Below, piece after piece: positions 1 through 10,907 of a DNA stretch of 64,000 bases. Under the pieces are notes generated by a model. It did not search any database. It saw only the letters and a list, made by a program, of their open reading frames with translations, and had not been told where the DNA came from. How positions within the stretch are numbered: the stretch's first letter is position 1; each line of letters starts with the position of its first letter. Source of the stretch: Cynocephalus volans (taxonomy: Eukaryota; Chordata; Mammalia; Dermoptera; Cynocephalidae); NCBI RefSeq assembly GCF_027409185.1, contig NC_084464.1, positions 76,380,095 to 76,444,094 of the forward strand, in the 5' to 3' direction. The position numbers and the translations under genes are program-made.

Positions 1-99
1 CCCCAGGAAGTTTCCCTCCCCATATACCTTTCTAGTCATGCCCCATCCTGCTCCCTCCTCAGGCAATTATGGTTCTGATTTCTATGACTATATATTAGT

Positions 100-905
100 T
101 CTGCCTCATCTAGAACTTTATATAAATGGAATCACACAGTACATACTCTTTTCTGTAGAATTTCTTTTACTCATGTAATATTTTTGAGATTCATCCATGT
201 TGTTTTGTATATCAGTAGTTGGTTTCTTTTAATTGCTTGAGTAATAGTCCATTGTATAAATAGAACATTATTTGCTTATCTATTCCCTTATTTGTGAAAA
301 TTTAGGATGTTTCCAGGTTTTGGCTACTATGAATAAAGCTATTATAAATATTTTTATGTAAGTGTTTTTACAAATATATTTTTTCATTTCCTTGCAGTGG
401 AATTGCTGGGTCATGGGAGAAGTGTATGTTTAACTTAACTGACAAATAGTTTACTGAAGTGGTTATAAAATTTCATACTCCCACCAGCAATGAGAGTACT
501 GGTTGTGTCACTACCTTCCTAATCTGTGGTGTTATCAGTCTTTTTTAGTGATTCTAGAAGGTATAAAGTGGCATCTAGTAATTTTTACCATACATTTCCC
601 TAATGACTAATGATACTATTTTCATGTGCTTATTGGCTATTCATGTATCTCTGTAAATCTTTTGTCATTTTTTATGATTACTTTTTTATTATTGATTTGC
701 AAGAGTTCCTTATACATTCTTTAAATAAATATTTATTTAAAGTATTCATCATGTGATACAAATATTTTCTCCAAATCTATAGCTTGCCTTTTCATTTTCT
801 TATTTATGTCTTTTGAAAAGCAGAAATTTTAAAATTTAATAAAGTTTGATTTTCATTCAATTCTTTTCTTCTATGGGAAGTGTATCTTGTTTCCTCAGAA
901 ATCTC
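100..905 (-). mobile_element. Old L1 fragment (L1M-type), 3' part of ORF2 and 3' UTR
   Basis: On the minus strand this matches the well-known L1 ORF2 C-terminal and 3' region. The + strand carries the usual antisense landmarks in order: the 'gattcatccatgttgtt' block, a 'gctgggtcat' block, 'cccaccagcaatg', and 'ttccttatacattct'. No usable ORF remains and divergence is high, so this is an old L1M-class copy. The exact subfamily is not determined. Confidence 0.8.
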
Positions 906-1177
906 TGCCTATCCTAAGGTGGCAAAGGATAAATAACATTTTTAAACAGTTTAAAATGAATCTATGCCTATTTCTTTTTCCCTTTTCCTCCTGCTTTTAG
1001 TTTGAAACTACTGAGATGATATGCACCATTTTTATAAGAAGGCCAAGAGTAAGAATGGCAGACAATTTCACATGTAAAATATCTCATCCCAATTACCAAA
1101 CTTCAAAGGCCTGGACGAAGGGAATGGGTTCCTTTAAAGATAAGGAAAAGCAGCTAAATTCTTCTCTGAGAAAATGC

Positions 1178-1562
1178 TGTCTTAGTCTGCTTGGGCTGCT
1201 ATAACAAAATACTGTACTTTAGACTAGGTAGCAACCTAGTCTAAGCCAATAAACAAAAAAAATTTATTGCTTGCTGTTCTGGAGGCTGGGTGGTCCAAGA
1301 TCAAGGCACATGCAGATTTGGTGTCTGGTGAAGGCTTCCTGTCTGGTTCACAGGTAGTGCCTTCTTACTGCATCCTCAGTTGGTGGAAGGGGCCAACAAG
1401 ATCCCTTGGGCCTCTTTCATAAGAGCACTAATCCCATTCATGAGAGCTCTGCCCTAATGATGTAATCACCTTCCAAAGGTCCCCACTTCTTAATACCATC
1501 AGATTGTGTATTAAGTTTCAACATATGAATTTTGGGGGGACACAGACATTTAGACCATAGCA
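1178..1562 (-). mobile_element. MLT1-type MaLR solo LTR
   Basis: Read on the minus strand this runs from a TGCTATGGTC start to a CAGACTAAGACA end, with the diagnostic MLT1 blocks between: a run of Gs before 'ACACAAA'-type sequence, 'ATGAATGGGATTAGTGC', 'CACCAGACACC' and 'CCTCCAGAAC'. Length (about 385 bp) and order fit an MLT1A/B LTR of ERVL-MaLR origin. No internal retroviral sequence is attached, so it is a solo LTR. Confidence 0.85.
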
Positions 1563-2480
1563 ATGCCCCTCCACTTCCACAAAATGGTGCATGGCTCATT
1601 ACTGATCATGTTGGTGCTCTACATAAATCTATTTTAATTTGACTTTTTATATCTAACAAGCAAAAGAGGAACACATTGGAAGACTTATGAGTGGTAGTCA
1701 AAGAATCTAAAGGAAAGCTAAAGAGCCAGTCTTTAGAAAGGATAGGAGCTTGTGTGAAAGGATCAAGGAAACAGAATCAAATAAATGAATAGACGTCGAC
1801 AAGGATGAATGATCTCCAGCTGTTTCTGTCTTTGAGTTACTCCCCTCAAGTTCAACTTTTGAGAGGAAAGTATCTAAATGACCTAATTTGTCTCATGCCT
1901 AGTATGGAGACCTCGGTTGACAGTCATTTCTTCAAACTGCATTCAGTAGGGAAGTGGGATAGTTCCCCAAAGTAAAATTGGGGCATAGCTCCGAAAAGGG
2001 GGAATGGACTCTGGGCAAATGAAAACAATAGATGCATATTATATCCCTAAAAACGCAGAACTTATATCTTTTAACTTGTGTTCATGTCTCCTGTTTTACA
2101 TAGGATAAGACTGCTTGTTCACTTATCTTTGTTTAAATGAAATTACTGTCAAGGTCAGATTTTTGAAAGCAGAGTGTACCTGATTAGAGCTCATCCCAAG
2201 TTAGTTTCACTGTTGTTGCTATTGTTTTAAATCTTGAAGTTGATTGTGTATTTCTGATTACTTAAAGTTTATCTTTCTAAATTGAGATGCAGAATCCCTG
2301 TGAAATATAATATTAGGTGGGGAAAGGGTAAAAACACTAAATAAAATATAACTTGACCAATATTGGAAGTAAATTAGGAATTATATAAATAGGGTTTTTG
2401 TGCATCAGATTTCCTTTTTAAAAAGTTGCTTAAAAAGTTATGTTTTTTAATTTTGCTTCTAGAGGTTATATGCATACAAA
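1563..2480. other. Unassigned AT-rich intergenic sequence
   Basis: No ORF, RNA gene or repeat family was recognised here. The sequence is AT-rich with only short open frames. Confidence 0.5.
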
Positions 2481-2489
2481 TTCCTACAT

Positions 2490-2745
2490 TCGGGCTTATT
2501 TGTTCATTCGTTCATTCAGCAAGCATTTATTAAGGGCTTGCCATATGCATTATCAGTGGAGGCTCTGGATATCTCTAACAAGGAGATAGTGAGGGAAGCT
2601 CATGTCTCATTATGTAATATAGACAATCAACTATTGTAGGAGTGAGGGATGGGGTATGACTGTTTTTTTCCCTAATTTTTATCCCTAGTACCTAGCCGAG
2701 TGCTTGAAACATAGAAGAAACTCAAAAATATGTTGTTGAATGGAT
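2490..2745. mobile_element. L2 3'-end fragments
   Basis: The block 'ttcattcattcagcaagcatttattaa' near 2500 and the block 'cctagtacctagc...gtgcttgaaacatag...ttgttgaatgga' near 2685-2745 are both typical of L2 3' ends, the first in reverse and the second in forward orientation. They are short, old and diverged. Confidence 0.6.
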
Positions 2746-3005
2746 GACTAAAAGAGTGGTGGGGAGGGAATGTAGAAGGGAGAAGGGACAAGTTCAGGAA
2801 AATTTTCTTAGGGTTGTTTAATTCTGCTCTAACAAAATGCTTAAAAGAATGAAGGCTAGACTTCCCATGGCCAAGTGTGAGGACTGGCTACCCCTCTATG
2901 GTTCCCTTAGGCATCTGCCTTCTAATGCAAATGTGGTTTAGTTTTCCTGTCTCCATCACAGGACTGCAGAGATTGGACGTGCTGTTCTGGCTCCTTGTAT
3001 GATGG

Positions 3006-3075
3006 TACTTCAAAAAGTTCATGGAAAACTTTGTATTATCTTTCAATTCTATTTTCCATGAACTTTTTTGAAGTA
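3006..3075. mobile_element. 70-bp palindromic mariner-type MITE
   Basis: The two ends are inverted copies: 'acttcaaaaagttcatgg' on the left and its complement 'ccatgaacttttttgaagt' on the right, separated by about 25 bp. Each end abuts a TA dinucleotide (3006-3007 and 3074-3075), as expected for Tc1/mariner transposition. The element is far too small to encode a transposase. A diverged second copy lies at 37787-37856. Confidence 0.75.
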
Positions 3076-4719
3076 CCCTTGTATCAGCTGTTTTTGTGAC
3101 AGTGGACACTTGGTTGCCCATATGACCACTGAAAAAATTTCATTGTCTTTGTACTGGGGGTAAAAAAATGAGAAATTAAGAGTTTTGAAATCACTATTGC
3201 CTACATTGAGCATTGGGATGCTGTGGGTTCTTGTATAACAGGTACTTGCTTAATAATGCATATTTGGAAATAACTCACTTAGGAAGGAAGGTGGGGAAGA
3301 AGTGTGTGGAAGTCACACATCTTCAGCAGAGACCTCACTCTCCCTACAATAAGGAGAGTCCACTGGTGTCTGAAAACAGATAAACAAATGCTCCATACAC
3401 CAGTTGGGCAGAGTTTTTAGGAGCCACAAACACTAACATTCCCTGATGTAACTTTGAAAATCAAAACAAAAATAAAATCTGGGGTCTTTCCTGGGTTTCC
3501 TCTTTTTGTAGATATTTATGTATCTCTGTATTAATTGTTCCTCTTTCCTCAATACACTGTATATGTTCCTTAGTACACTTGGCTTCTCTTTAAATCTTGT
3601 CATTGTTGAACCCAACTGTTCTACTCTGTTTTCCATCCCAAGGGGTAGCATAGCTTATGAAAAGAGCAGGATCTTAATGCCAAAAAAAGCATAACTACAA
3701 ATTCCAGTTACGCTCCTTAATATCTAGGCAACTCTAAACAAAATACTTAGTATTTCTGAGCCACAGTTTTTGTGCTATTCAGTGATATTTCCATTCTCCT
3801 TCTGGATACATAGTAGGAGTGCACTTCTGGGTCCTTTGATATTAGGAGGGGTCATGCACTTTCTTTGGCTGATGGACTGAGAGTTGAAATGGATGTATAT
3901 CATTCCTGGGAAGAAGGCTTTCAGAGAGTCACCTTTTTGCCTTCCCCTCAAAGGTGATGGGGACTCTTCAGCCTGGTCCTAGAGTGAGGGCAACATAGTG
4001 TAGAATCCCTATGAACTCAGTGCTCATGCAGCATGACCAACAAATAAACTATTCTTTGAAGCCATTATAATTTTAAGGTTATTTGTTATCTCAACATGAA
4101 ATAGCCCATCCTGATATGAAAAATGAATATAATAAGATTTACCTCAAGTTGGTATATTATTAACTAGCAGTGGGGGGGTTAAAGAGCAGTGGCTTTTATT
4201 ACTTTCATACCCATTGTCCCAGATGTCCATACTACTGCTCTTATCAGATGTTCCACCTACATCCTCATATGTGGGTCACTTTTGTCCATTTCACTTGACC
4301 AAGATTCTTTCATTCATTTACCCACTTCCCCACTTTCCCTCTTTTCCTATGTCCTCTGTGGAATACTGGTTCTACTGTGGTCAAACTCCCTAAGCCTGTT
4401 TCTCATCCTTTTCCTCCAACTGGAAACAGAACTTTAGAGTTGAAGGGATGTTATCTTTCTAAGAATCTGCAAAAACAGACCTTCAACTTCACTCCCCACC
4501 CATCATGCACCCATAGACAACATGACATCCTGAATTTCATCAGTACAAGTTACTACTCCCCTGGAGAGCTGTCACTAGGCACTTTCTTTCTTTCTTTTTT
4601 TTTTTTTAAGCTTGTCAACATCCATTTCTTAACCATACCAAATCACCTCTGGCCTTACAGAAACCTATAATCATTTGGCTGCTTCTACTTCATCTCTCCC
4701 ACACACATTTTGGACATTT
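3076..4719. other. Unassigned intergenic sequence
   Basis: Only short chance ORFs are present. A short poly-T tract lies near 4597-4609. No gene or confident repeat was recognised. Confidence 0.45.
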
Positions 4720-5379
4720 CCTTTAGCATACATTCCATAGGTAACTCTAGCACTGTTTCCTATCCTTGTATCTTTCTTCTTTCTTCCTTCTAGCCACCCC
4801 TATCTCTCCCTCAACATTTCACCGAAGCCTCCAGACAACTGCAGTTCCTGAGGAACCCCAACAGTGATTTCTCATCTCCTGCTCCTGAGCTAAAGGCCAG
4901 CTGTGAAGAAAAACAATGAACTCTACAGAGCCATGGCTACATGCTGCATGTGTTGTATAAAATGGAAATAACTGACTTTTCTGGAACAGATGGCATTGAT
5001 GTTCACCCTCACTTCTCAGAAACCTCTCCTTCCATGGCAACTGGTTTTCTTCCTGGCCTTACCTCACCTCTCTTTTCAATGGCTCACCTTTCTCTGTCCA
5101 CTCCTCATCTAGTGGTCAATCCCCAGAGTTTTGTCCTTGGGTCTCTTCTCTTCTTTGTCTACATGTTTCTCTGGAGGAATCTCATCCAGCCTTATGACTT
5201 CTATGACTTCTGAAGTGTAGATGACTCACAAATGACTTTCACCAACACTAACTTCTCTTCAGAACTCTAGAAGTAGATACACAGTATTCTGCTAGACATA
5301 TGGAGCTGTATGTCCTATGGACATCTCAAACTTAACATGTCCTCAAGCAAACGCCTCTTCTCTGACCCCAAATCTGTTA
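4720..5379 (+). mobile_element. L2 fragment, left half, interrupted by the pseudogene insertion
   Basis: The stretch about 5085-5379 carries the L2 ORF2 block with 'tgacttctatgacttctgaagtgtagatgactcacaaatg', followed by 'ggacatctcaaacttaacatgtcc', in sense orientation. The L2 reading resumes at 7171, immediately after the right target-site duplication of the SLC25A6-like pseudogene, so the two halves were once contiguous. The left boundary is approximate. Confidence 0.65.
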
Positions 5380-5395
5380 TACCCCTTCTATTCTT
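5380..5395. repeat. Target-site duplication, left copy
   Basis: The 16-mer taccccttctattctt occurs here and again, identical, at 7155-7170. The pair flanks the SLC25A6-like retropseudogene and shows L1-mediated insertion. Confidence 0.9.
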
Positions 5396-7154
5396 TTTTT
5401 TAGTGTTCTGTTTTTATTGTTTTGCAACAAAATGCCCAACACAGAACATAATTGCAAATATTCAGCATGCAAAAGAGGAGATAGTGCTTAAATACAAATG
5501 GGAGGCATGATTCAAAAAAATAAAAAACTTAAACACATTCAGGTCCTACAAGCACCTGGACTCTAGCTTTGCTTAGAGGAGCTGCCTCACTTATGGACCC
5601 ACAATGATGTTGTGATCCCTTCCCTACCCCCAAATAATCAATACAGACAGTCCCCAACTTATGATAGTTTGACTTGTGACTGTTTGACCTTATGATGGTG
5701 CAAAAGTGATATGCATTCAGTAGAGCATCATGCATTCAACAGAACATTAATAAATCACATGAGATCTTCAATACTTTATTATAAAATAGGCTCTGTGTTA
5801 GATGATTTTGCCCAGCTGTAGGCTAATGTAAGTGTTCCGAACACATTTAAGGTAGGCTAGGCTAAGCTATGATGCTTGGTGGGTTAGGTGTACTTGTGTT
5901 AAATGCATTTTTGACTTAAGTATTTTTATCTTATAATGAGTTTATCTGGAGGTAACTCCATCATAAACTGAAGAGCACCTGTACATGGAATCAGTTTGCC
6001 AATGGACAAAAGTGATCAGGATGAGCCTCTTTTCTAAAGCCTTCCCCAGCCCTCTACAGACATGATCCGGCCAGGTCAAAGAGGAATGGAATTTCCTGAA
6101 GGTGAATGGTCCATAACAGTTAAGAATGCTACATGATTCTCCTGGTTTCCATATTCAGTGTGGAGACACACTTAGATAATTTTTTTCAATTCACTATACA
6201 GGACCGGGACAGCAAGGATGCCCCCACGCCCTGTTCCAATATCTCTGAGAACATTGAATCATATGTCCTTGAAGAATGTTTTGCTCTCTTCGTCTCTGAA
6301 AAATCTTCCCCAGCAATTGAAGGTCCCTGTGTAAAAGATAATTGGGTCATCTGTGCCCAGACTTTAACATTGTCCACTGCCACAAAGGGTTGAAGGGGTA
6401 AGAGACCACAGTGGCCACGACTGTCCAGGTCTGGGTGATCACCCAGCTTACCACAACGTGGGTGTTTCTGGGGTCAGGGAGTGTGCCTCAGTGCCTCCCC
6501 TAATGTGAAATAGGCTGCCAGGTAGATGATGATGCCCTGCACGGAGACGTTGAAGTCCCGGTGCAGTCCTGAGATACCATCAGACTTGAGCTTCACCAGA
6601 CAGTCTCCCAGGCCTTTGAACCCCCGCTCTGGGCCTGATTTCCCAACACTGGCCCCCAGATGGGCTCTGGAGAAATCCAGGGACTAGGTAAGCATAGAGA
6701 GGTGGCTCTGGCTGCCCTGCTGGAAGCTGAATTGCCAGCAAAATACTTACAGAACTGTGTGTGCTTGTCCAAACTTTGCGAACACCTGCGTATACTTATC
6801 CCTGAAGGGGAACTTGAGGGTTGGTAGAGAAGTAGCTGATGATGCTGGCTAGGCTGCCCCTCCAGAAGGACAGGACCACTGTTCCTTAGGGATGGAGATG
6901 ATGCAGTCCACGAAACCTGTGCATTGCTTGTCAGCCGCGATCTGCTTACTGCTGAGTTGCAGCAGCTTGACTTGTTCGATCGGGGCCATGACTATCTTGG
7001 AGATGGCTGCAGCAATGCCGCTGGACAGGAAGTGAAGGAGATGGCCTGTTATGTGATGGTGGCAGAGTGGGCAGCTGAGCAGGAAGCTGAGTAGTGGGAA
7101 GCCTGGAGGAGTGGTGCCGTGGCTCACCTCTGCCGCCGTAGGAACCCAGAGGCC
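5396..7154 (-). pseudogene. Processed pseudogene of an ADP/ATP translocase (SLC25A6-like)
   Basis: The parent is a mitochondrial inner-membrane ADP/ATP carrier. On the minus strand the coding relic runs from 7057, where the original ATG has become ATC, to a TAA at 6172-6174, about 886 bp against 897 bp for the intact gene. Recognisable pieces include [17 protein letters not shown] and [10 protein letters not shown] near the N-terminus, [17 protein letters not shown] in the middle, and an LKKII-like end. SKQIAADKQ favours SLC25A6 over SLC25A5. There are stops and frameshifts throughout and no introns. A 5'-UTR remnant extends to about 7154. The 3' side has an AATAAA signal (antisense at 5413-5418) and a poly-A tail seen as T's at about 5394-5402. 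A Tigger element later landed in its 3' UTR. It is not a functional gene. Confidence 0.9.
5644..5981. mobile_element. Tigger-type (TcMar) non-autonomous DNA transposon
   Basis: The ends are inverted repeats starting cagacagtcccc on the left and finishing ctgaagagcacctg on the right, each flanked by TA (5642-5643 and 5982-5983). The interior has typical lines such as 'gatgattttgcccagctgtaggctaatgtaagtg' and 'aaggtaggctaggctaagctatgatg', known from human Tigger-class copies. There is no transposase ORF. It sits within the 3'-UTR relic of the processed pseudogene and is therefore a later insertion. Confidence 0.75.
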
Positions 7155-7170
7155 TACCCCTTCTATTCTT
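7155..7170. repeat. Target-site duplication, right copy
   Basis: Identical to 5380-5395 (taccccttctattctt); it marks the 5' end of the retropseudogene. Confidence 0.9.
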
Positions 7171-8480
7171 GGTCTGGGTTAATGGCATCACCATTTACCT
7201 GTCTCCCAACTTAGAAATGTGGTGTTATTCTCACATCCTTTCTCTCATCCCCCACATATAGTCAGCTGCCAAAACTTGCTGCTTCTAATTTTAAAACATC
7301 ATTTGATTTTGTCTCTCACAAACCCTAGGCTGCTGGCTTAAAATAGGCCTTCGTCATATCTTCTTTGGACCATTATTGCAACAGCCTGGTAATCTGTTTC
7401 CCTGCTCAATTTTTTCCCATCCATGTTCTTCATACTGCCACTGTAATTACCAAGAGCAAAGCTTATGAAATCATTTTTCCGTTAAAAATTTCTGTTGGTT
7501 CTATAAGCCCACGGGGTTTGAATTCTGTAGCTTGGCTACAAAGCTCTTCACTCCCTGACCCAATGTACCCCTCACCTTTTTCCTTTCCTATCTTCACATT
7601 CTCCTCACACATTCTAGGTTCTTGTTGCCTCATATTCTCACTACTCCCAGCATATTACCCTGTGCTTTTAGAAGTTCATACATATTTTTTTCAAGCTATT
7701 CCTTTTTCTCCTCTTCAGCCCCAATGTTCTGGATACATTGAGTTAAATAAAATGTACTATTAAAGTAAATTTCACTTCTTTTTCTGTTTTCAAATGTGGC
7801 TACTAGAATATTTAAAATCACATATGTAGCAGGCATATTTCCATTAGACGCTGCTGCGACCCTTCAATCCATCCTGTTGGTCATTTCTTGCAGGTAAGCT
7901 TGAATTCTGTTTTTCTGAATCCTTGCAGTACTAAGCTGAAATTTTTTTTTGGGGGGGAGGGTGGAACACAATACTCAAAAATGGCATTTGTTAACTGTTT
8001 ACAGCTGTACTAACTTTTCCAAAAGATCCTTTTCATCATGCTACTATCCTAGTTGAAGACGCTGCAGGTTTTCTATTGTCAAGTCCATCAATGCCAGGTT
8101 ACTTTGTCTAGCTCCCCAAGTCTTCCATAATCCTGTCATCCTTGACTTATCCAGTCTTCTCTCACTCCATCCTAATTATACCCCTGTGTTCCAGTATGTT
8201 CCCTAAGCTACTTGAAATCTTTATGCTTTTGTGCATGCTCCTCTTCCTCAATATCTTCCTCACCAGTTGTCACCTAAATCAAGTTAGTCTTCAGGACATG
8301 GGTTATAAATTCTATCACCCATATGATGTTTTTTTCTGTTTATTCATCCTGTTATCTCCTTAGATATTGAGGATTTGTCAGCTCTGTACAGTTTAAGCTT
8401 TAATTTGTTTAATTACTGAGCATCTTCATTGTCATATCCATTCAATTTAATTCCATAAACATTTTTGAGCCCCTGTGCCA
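7171..8480 (+). mobile_element. L2 fragment, right half, with a 3' continuation
   Basis: The stretch 7215-7765 follows the L2 ORF2 3' region ('ccattattgcaacagcctggtaa', later 'aatttctgttggttctataagccc'). The stretch 8020-8480 again resembles L2 towards its 3' end. The long open frame at 7365-7763 is a chance frame inside L2, not a gene. The segment between about 7770 and 8020 is unassigned. Confidence 0.6.
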
Positions 8481-8756
8481 AGAACAGGGCTAGGTAGGCA
8501 TGAAGGTCACCTTTAAAGCAGGGCCTGAGGCTAGAAATTGGCCTTATAAAAAAGTACAAGGCCCAGACTTCTGCTCCTTACCTTTCTTAGCATCTGCCCC
8601 ACCACAGGCAAGGGCCAAGTTTATTCAGCTTTCATGATCCCCATATTAGAACTTGATAATAATCCAAAACATGTGGAATTACTCAAACTGCCTTGCCCTG
8701 AGCTCAAACCCCATAAGCCTGGATTAGGGAGCTCTGGGCTTTAATCAAGAGTGTTT
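8481..8756. other. Unassigned intergenic sequence
   Basis: Nothing was recognised beyond a mild resemblance of about 8690-8745 to LTR sequence, which I could not confirm. Confidence 0.4.
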
Positions 8757-8772
8757 TCTCTCTCTCTCTCTC

Positions 8773-9675
8773 TTTTTTTTTTTAAATTTTATTTTGTTGA
8801 TATACAATGTGGTTGATTAATGTGGCCCATTACCGAAAACTCCCTCCCTCCTCCCTCTACCCCCTCTCACCCAACAATGTCCTTTCTGTTCGCTTGTCGT
8901 GTCAACTTCAAGGAATTGTGATTGTTATGTCTTCTTCTCACCCCCGGTTTTTTTTCTTTTGTGTGTGTGTGAACTTATTTATTTATTTTTATCTCCCACC
9001 AATAAGTGAGAACATGTGGTATTTCTCTTTCTGTGCCTGACTTGTTTCACTTAATATAATTCTCTCTAGGTCCATCCATGTTGTTGCAAATGGCAGTATT
9101 TCATTCGTTTTTATAGCTGAGTAGTATTCCATTGTGTAGATATACCACATTTTCCGTATCCACTCATCTGATGATGGACATTTGGGCTGGTTCCAACTCT
9201 TGGCTATTGTAAATAGTGCTGTGATGAACATTGGAGAGCAGATATATCTTCGACTTGATGATTTCCATTCCTCTGGGTATATTCCCAGCAGTGGGATAGC
9301 TGGGTCATATGGTAGATCTATCTGCAATTGTTTGAGGAACCTCCATACCATTTTCCATAGAGGCTGCACCATTTTGCAGTCCCACCAACAATGTATGAGA
9401 GTTCCTTTTTTCCGCAACCTCGCCAGCAGTCTTTTGGATTTTAGCCATCATAACTGGGGTGAGATGGTATCTCAGTGTAGTTTTGATTTGCATTTCCCAG
9501 ATGCTGAGTGATGTTGAGCATTTTTTCATATGTCTGTTGGCCATTTCATATATCTTCCTTAGAGAAATGCCTACTTAGCTCTTTTGCCCATTTTTTAATT
9601 GGGTTGCTTGTTTTTTTCTTGTAAAGTTGTTTGAGTTCCTTGTATATTCTGGATATTAATCCTTTGTCAGATGTA
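8773..9675 (-). mobile_element. 5'-truncated L1, same family as the full-length copy at 19.3 kb
   Basis: The minus strand encodes the C-terminal part of L1 ORF2p, with peptides such as THCWWDC-like [17 protein letters not shown] and [20 protein letters not shown], followed by a polypurine-rich 3' UTR and a poly-A tail (T's at 8773-8783). It is nearly identical over its length to 19277-20235 but has a short internal deletion near 9429 relative to that copy. The frame is broken between the pieces ending at 9305 and 8989. (TC)n tracts flank both ends (8757-8772 and 9675-9696) and probably represent the target-site duplication. Confidence 0.9.
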
Positions 9676-9696
9676 TCTCTCTCTCTCTCTCTCTCT

Positions 9697-9770
9697 GGAA
9701 CTGGATCCGAACTCTTGACCTTGGTGTTATAACACCCTGCTGTAACCAACTGAGCTCACTGGCCATCCCT
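9697..9770 (-). mobile_element. tRNA-Ile-like SINE with a (GA)n tail
   Basis: On the minus strand the element begins AGGGATGGCCAGTGAGCTC, then GGTGTTATAACACCAAGGTC, a box-B-like AGAGTTCGGATCC, and a (GA)n tract. The order and sequence mimic a tRNA-Ile body. The neighbouring L1 appears to have inserted into the (GA)n tail. It is not a functional tRNA gene: the acceptor stem is not preserved. Confidence 0.75.
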
Positions 9771-9879
9771 CTAGTTCTCTTTTTCTTGCATTAAAGATCA
9801 TTGTTTATACAGCTTCTTTTTAGAGTAACACCATCTAGTATTTGGCTCCTTGGTCACATTTTTCCCTTTAAGGGAGGGC

Positions 9880-10110
9880 TTATTGCCAGGTGTTTCAGAC
9901 TCTGGAGCCAGACTGCTGTGGATTTGAATCTCAGCTCCTCCAATGAGTAGCTCTGTAACCTGGACAAGTTACTTTACTCCTGTGTGCCTCACTTTCCACA
10001 TCTGTATAATGAGGGTAATAATATCACAGGGTGTGGTAAAGGTTAAATGGGTTAATAGCTCATGGCACAGGCTAGTCACTCAATAAATGTTAGCCCTCAA
10101 TGCATGTCAC
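9880..10110 (+). mobile_element. MIR SINE
   Basis: Shows the MIR core in sense orientation: 'gactctggagccagactgctgtggatttgaatc', 'gtaacctggacaagttactt', 'cctcactttccacatctgtataatgagggtaataat', ending 'cactcaataaatgtta'. Confidence 0.9.
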
Positions 10111-10479
10111 TACCATATTATTTCTCTCCCCTAAAAGGTAAAAGAGTATTTTTCCTATTTTATTCCATGCATGCCTATAGCTTCTAGGATAGTGCCTGTT
10201 TCAAAACCGCAGGTGAATAAACGTCGACACTCAATCACAATTATTACTGCATTTCCAATGTTGTGCCAGCAAGAGCAGAGGCGAGGAAACAAGTGAAAGT
10301 AGCCTCCTTGTAAAAGCTCTTCCATTACCGGGTTTTACTCCAGACCCTCAGCGACAATCACATCTCAGATGGTGGGAAACCCTTACCCGGCAGCGCCAAA
10401 TACCTCTCTGGAATCACCTTGAGCAAATACCCTCTCGCGGAAATACCCGGCAGATCGGGATCTGGGAAAGTTTGAGGCG

Positions 10480-10491
10480 TGCGCATGCGCA
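10480..10491. promoter_or_regulatory. NRF1-binding motif
   Basis: TGCGCATGCGCA is a perfect palindromic NRF1 site, about 300 bp upstream of the SMAP1 ATG within the CpG island. Confidence 0.75.
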
Positions 10492-10527
10492 GCGCCCTCG
10501 GCTCGCGGGTTCCTTCCTCCGCGCCAC

Positions 10528-10534
10528 CCGGAAG
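10528..10534 (+). promoter_or_regulatory. ETS/GABP-type motif
   Basis: CCGGAAG core in ACCCGGAAGCC, about 250 bp upstream of the start codon. Confidence 0.5.
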
Positions 10535-10780
10535 CCTCCGCTTCTTTCCCCACCCCCTCCCCTCGCCGGTTCGGGTGGTGCGTGTGGGGCCGGACGGGCG
10601 AGGAGGCGGGACACGTCGGCGCTGCCCCGCCGCAGCCGCTGCCCCTCCTCCCGTTCCGGCTATCCCCGCCGCCGCAGCTTTCTGGGCTGAGTCCGCCCGC
10701 GGTCCCACCGGCGGCAGGTGTGTTCACCCTGCCTGCGTCCGCCGCGGCCGTAGCTGCTCCGGGCTTCCCGCCCTGCTGCC

Positions 10781-10792
10781 GAGATGGCGACG
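10781..10792 (+). promoter_or_regulatory. YY1-like motif overlapping the start codon
   Basis: GAGATGGCGACG resembles the YY1 core AAGATGGCGGC and includes the SMAP1 ATG. YY1 sites at translation starts are common in CpG promoters; this is a motif match only. Confidence 0.4.
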
Positions 10793-10901
10793 CGCTCCTG
10801 CCGGGAGAAGGCTCAGAAGCTGAACGAGCAGCACCAGCTCATCCTGTCCAAGCTACTGAGGGAGGAGGACAACAAGTACTGCGCCGACTGCGAAGCCAAA
10901 G
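10784..10901 (+). CDS. SMAP1: SMAP1 first coding exon (partial CDS, 39 codons plus 1 nt)
   Basis: SMAP1 is a GTPase-activating protein for Arf6 that binds clathrin and acts in clathrin-dependent endocytosis at the plasma membrane (family knowledge). The exon encodes 39 residues beginning MATRSCREKAQKLNEQ and ending NKYCADCEAK, which I recognise as the SMAP1 N-terminus; the SMAP2 N-terminus differs. CADC supplies the first two cysteines of the C4 ArfGAP zinc finger; the other two and the catalytic arginine lie in later exons outside the window. The ATG has a purine at -3 and G at +4. The exon ends AAAG before gtatca, leaving the intron in phase 1. The longer open frame running past 10901 to 11140 is intron read-through, not coding. 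No second exon is seen in the remaining 53 kb. Confidence 0.93.
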
Positions 10902-10907
10902 GTATCA
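10902..10907 (+). other. SMAP1: SMAP1 intron 1 splice donor
   Basis: AAAG|gtatca follows codon 39. It has the expected AG|GT context, and its position agrees with the known exon 1 end of SMAP1. Confidence 0.85.

Noticed and set aside
6849-7127. Possible functional ADP/ATP carrier exon
   Set aside because: The ATG is lost, frames are broken, there are no introns, and retroposition duplications flank it.
7365-7763. 132-codon open frame as a possible gene
   Set aside because: It lies in L2 sequence, has no conserved domain and has no promoter or splice context.
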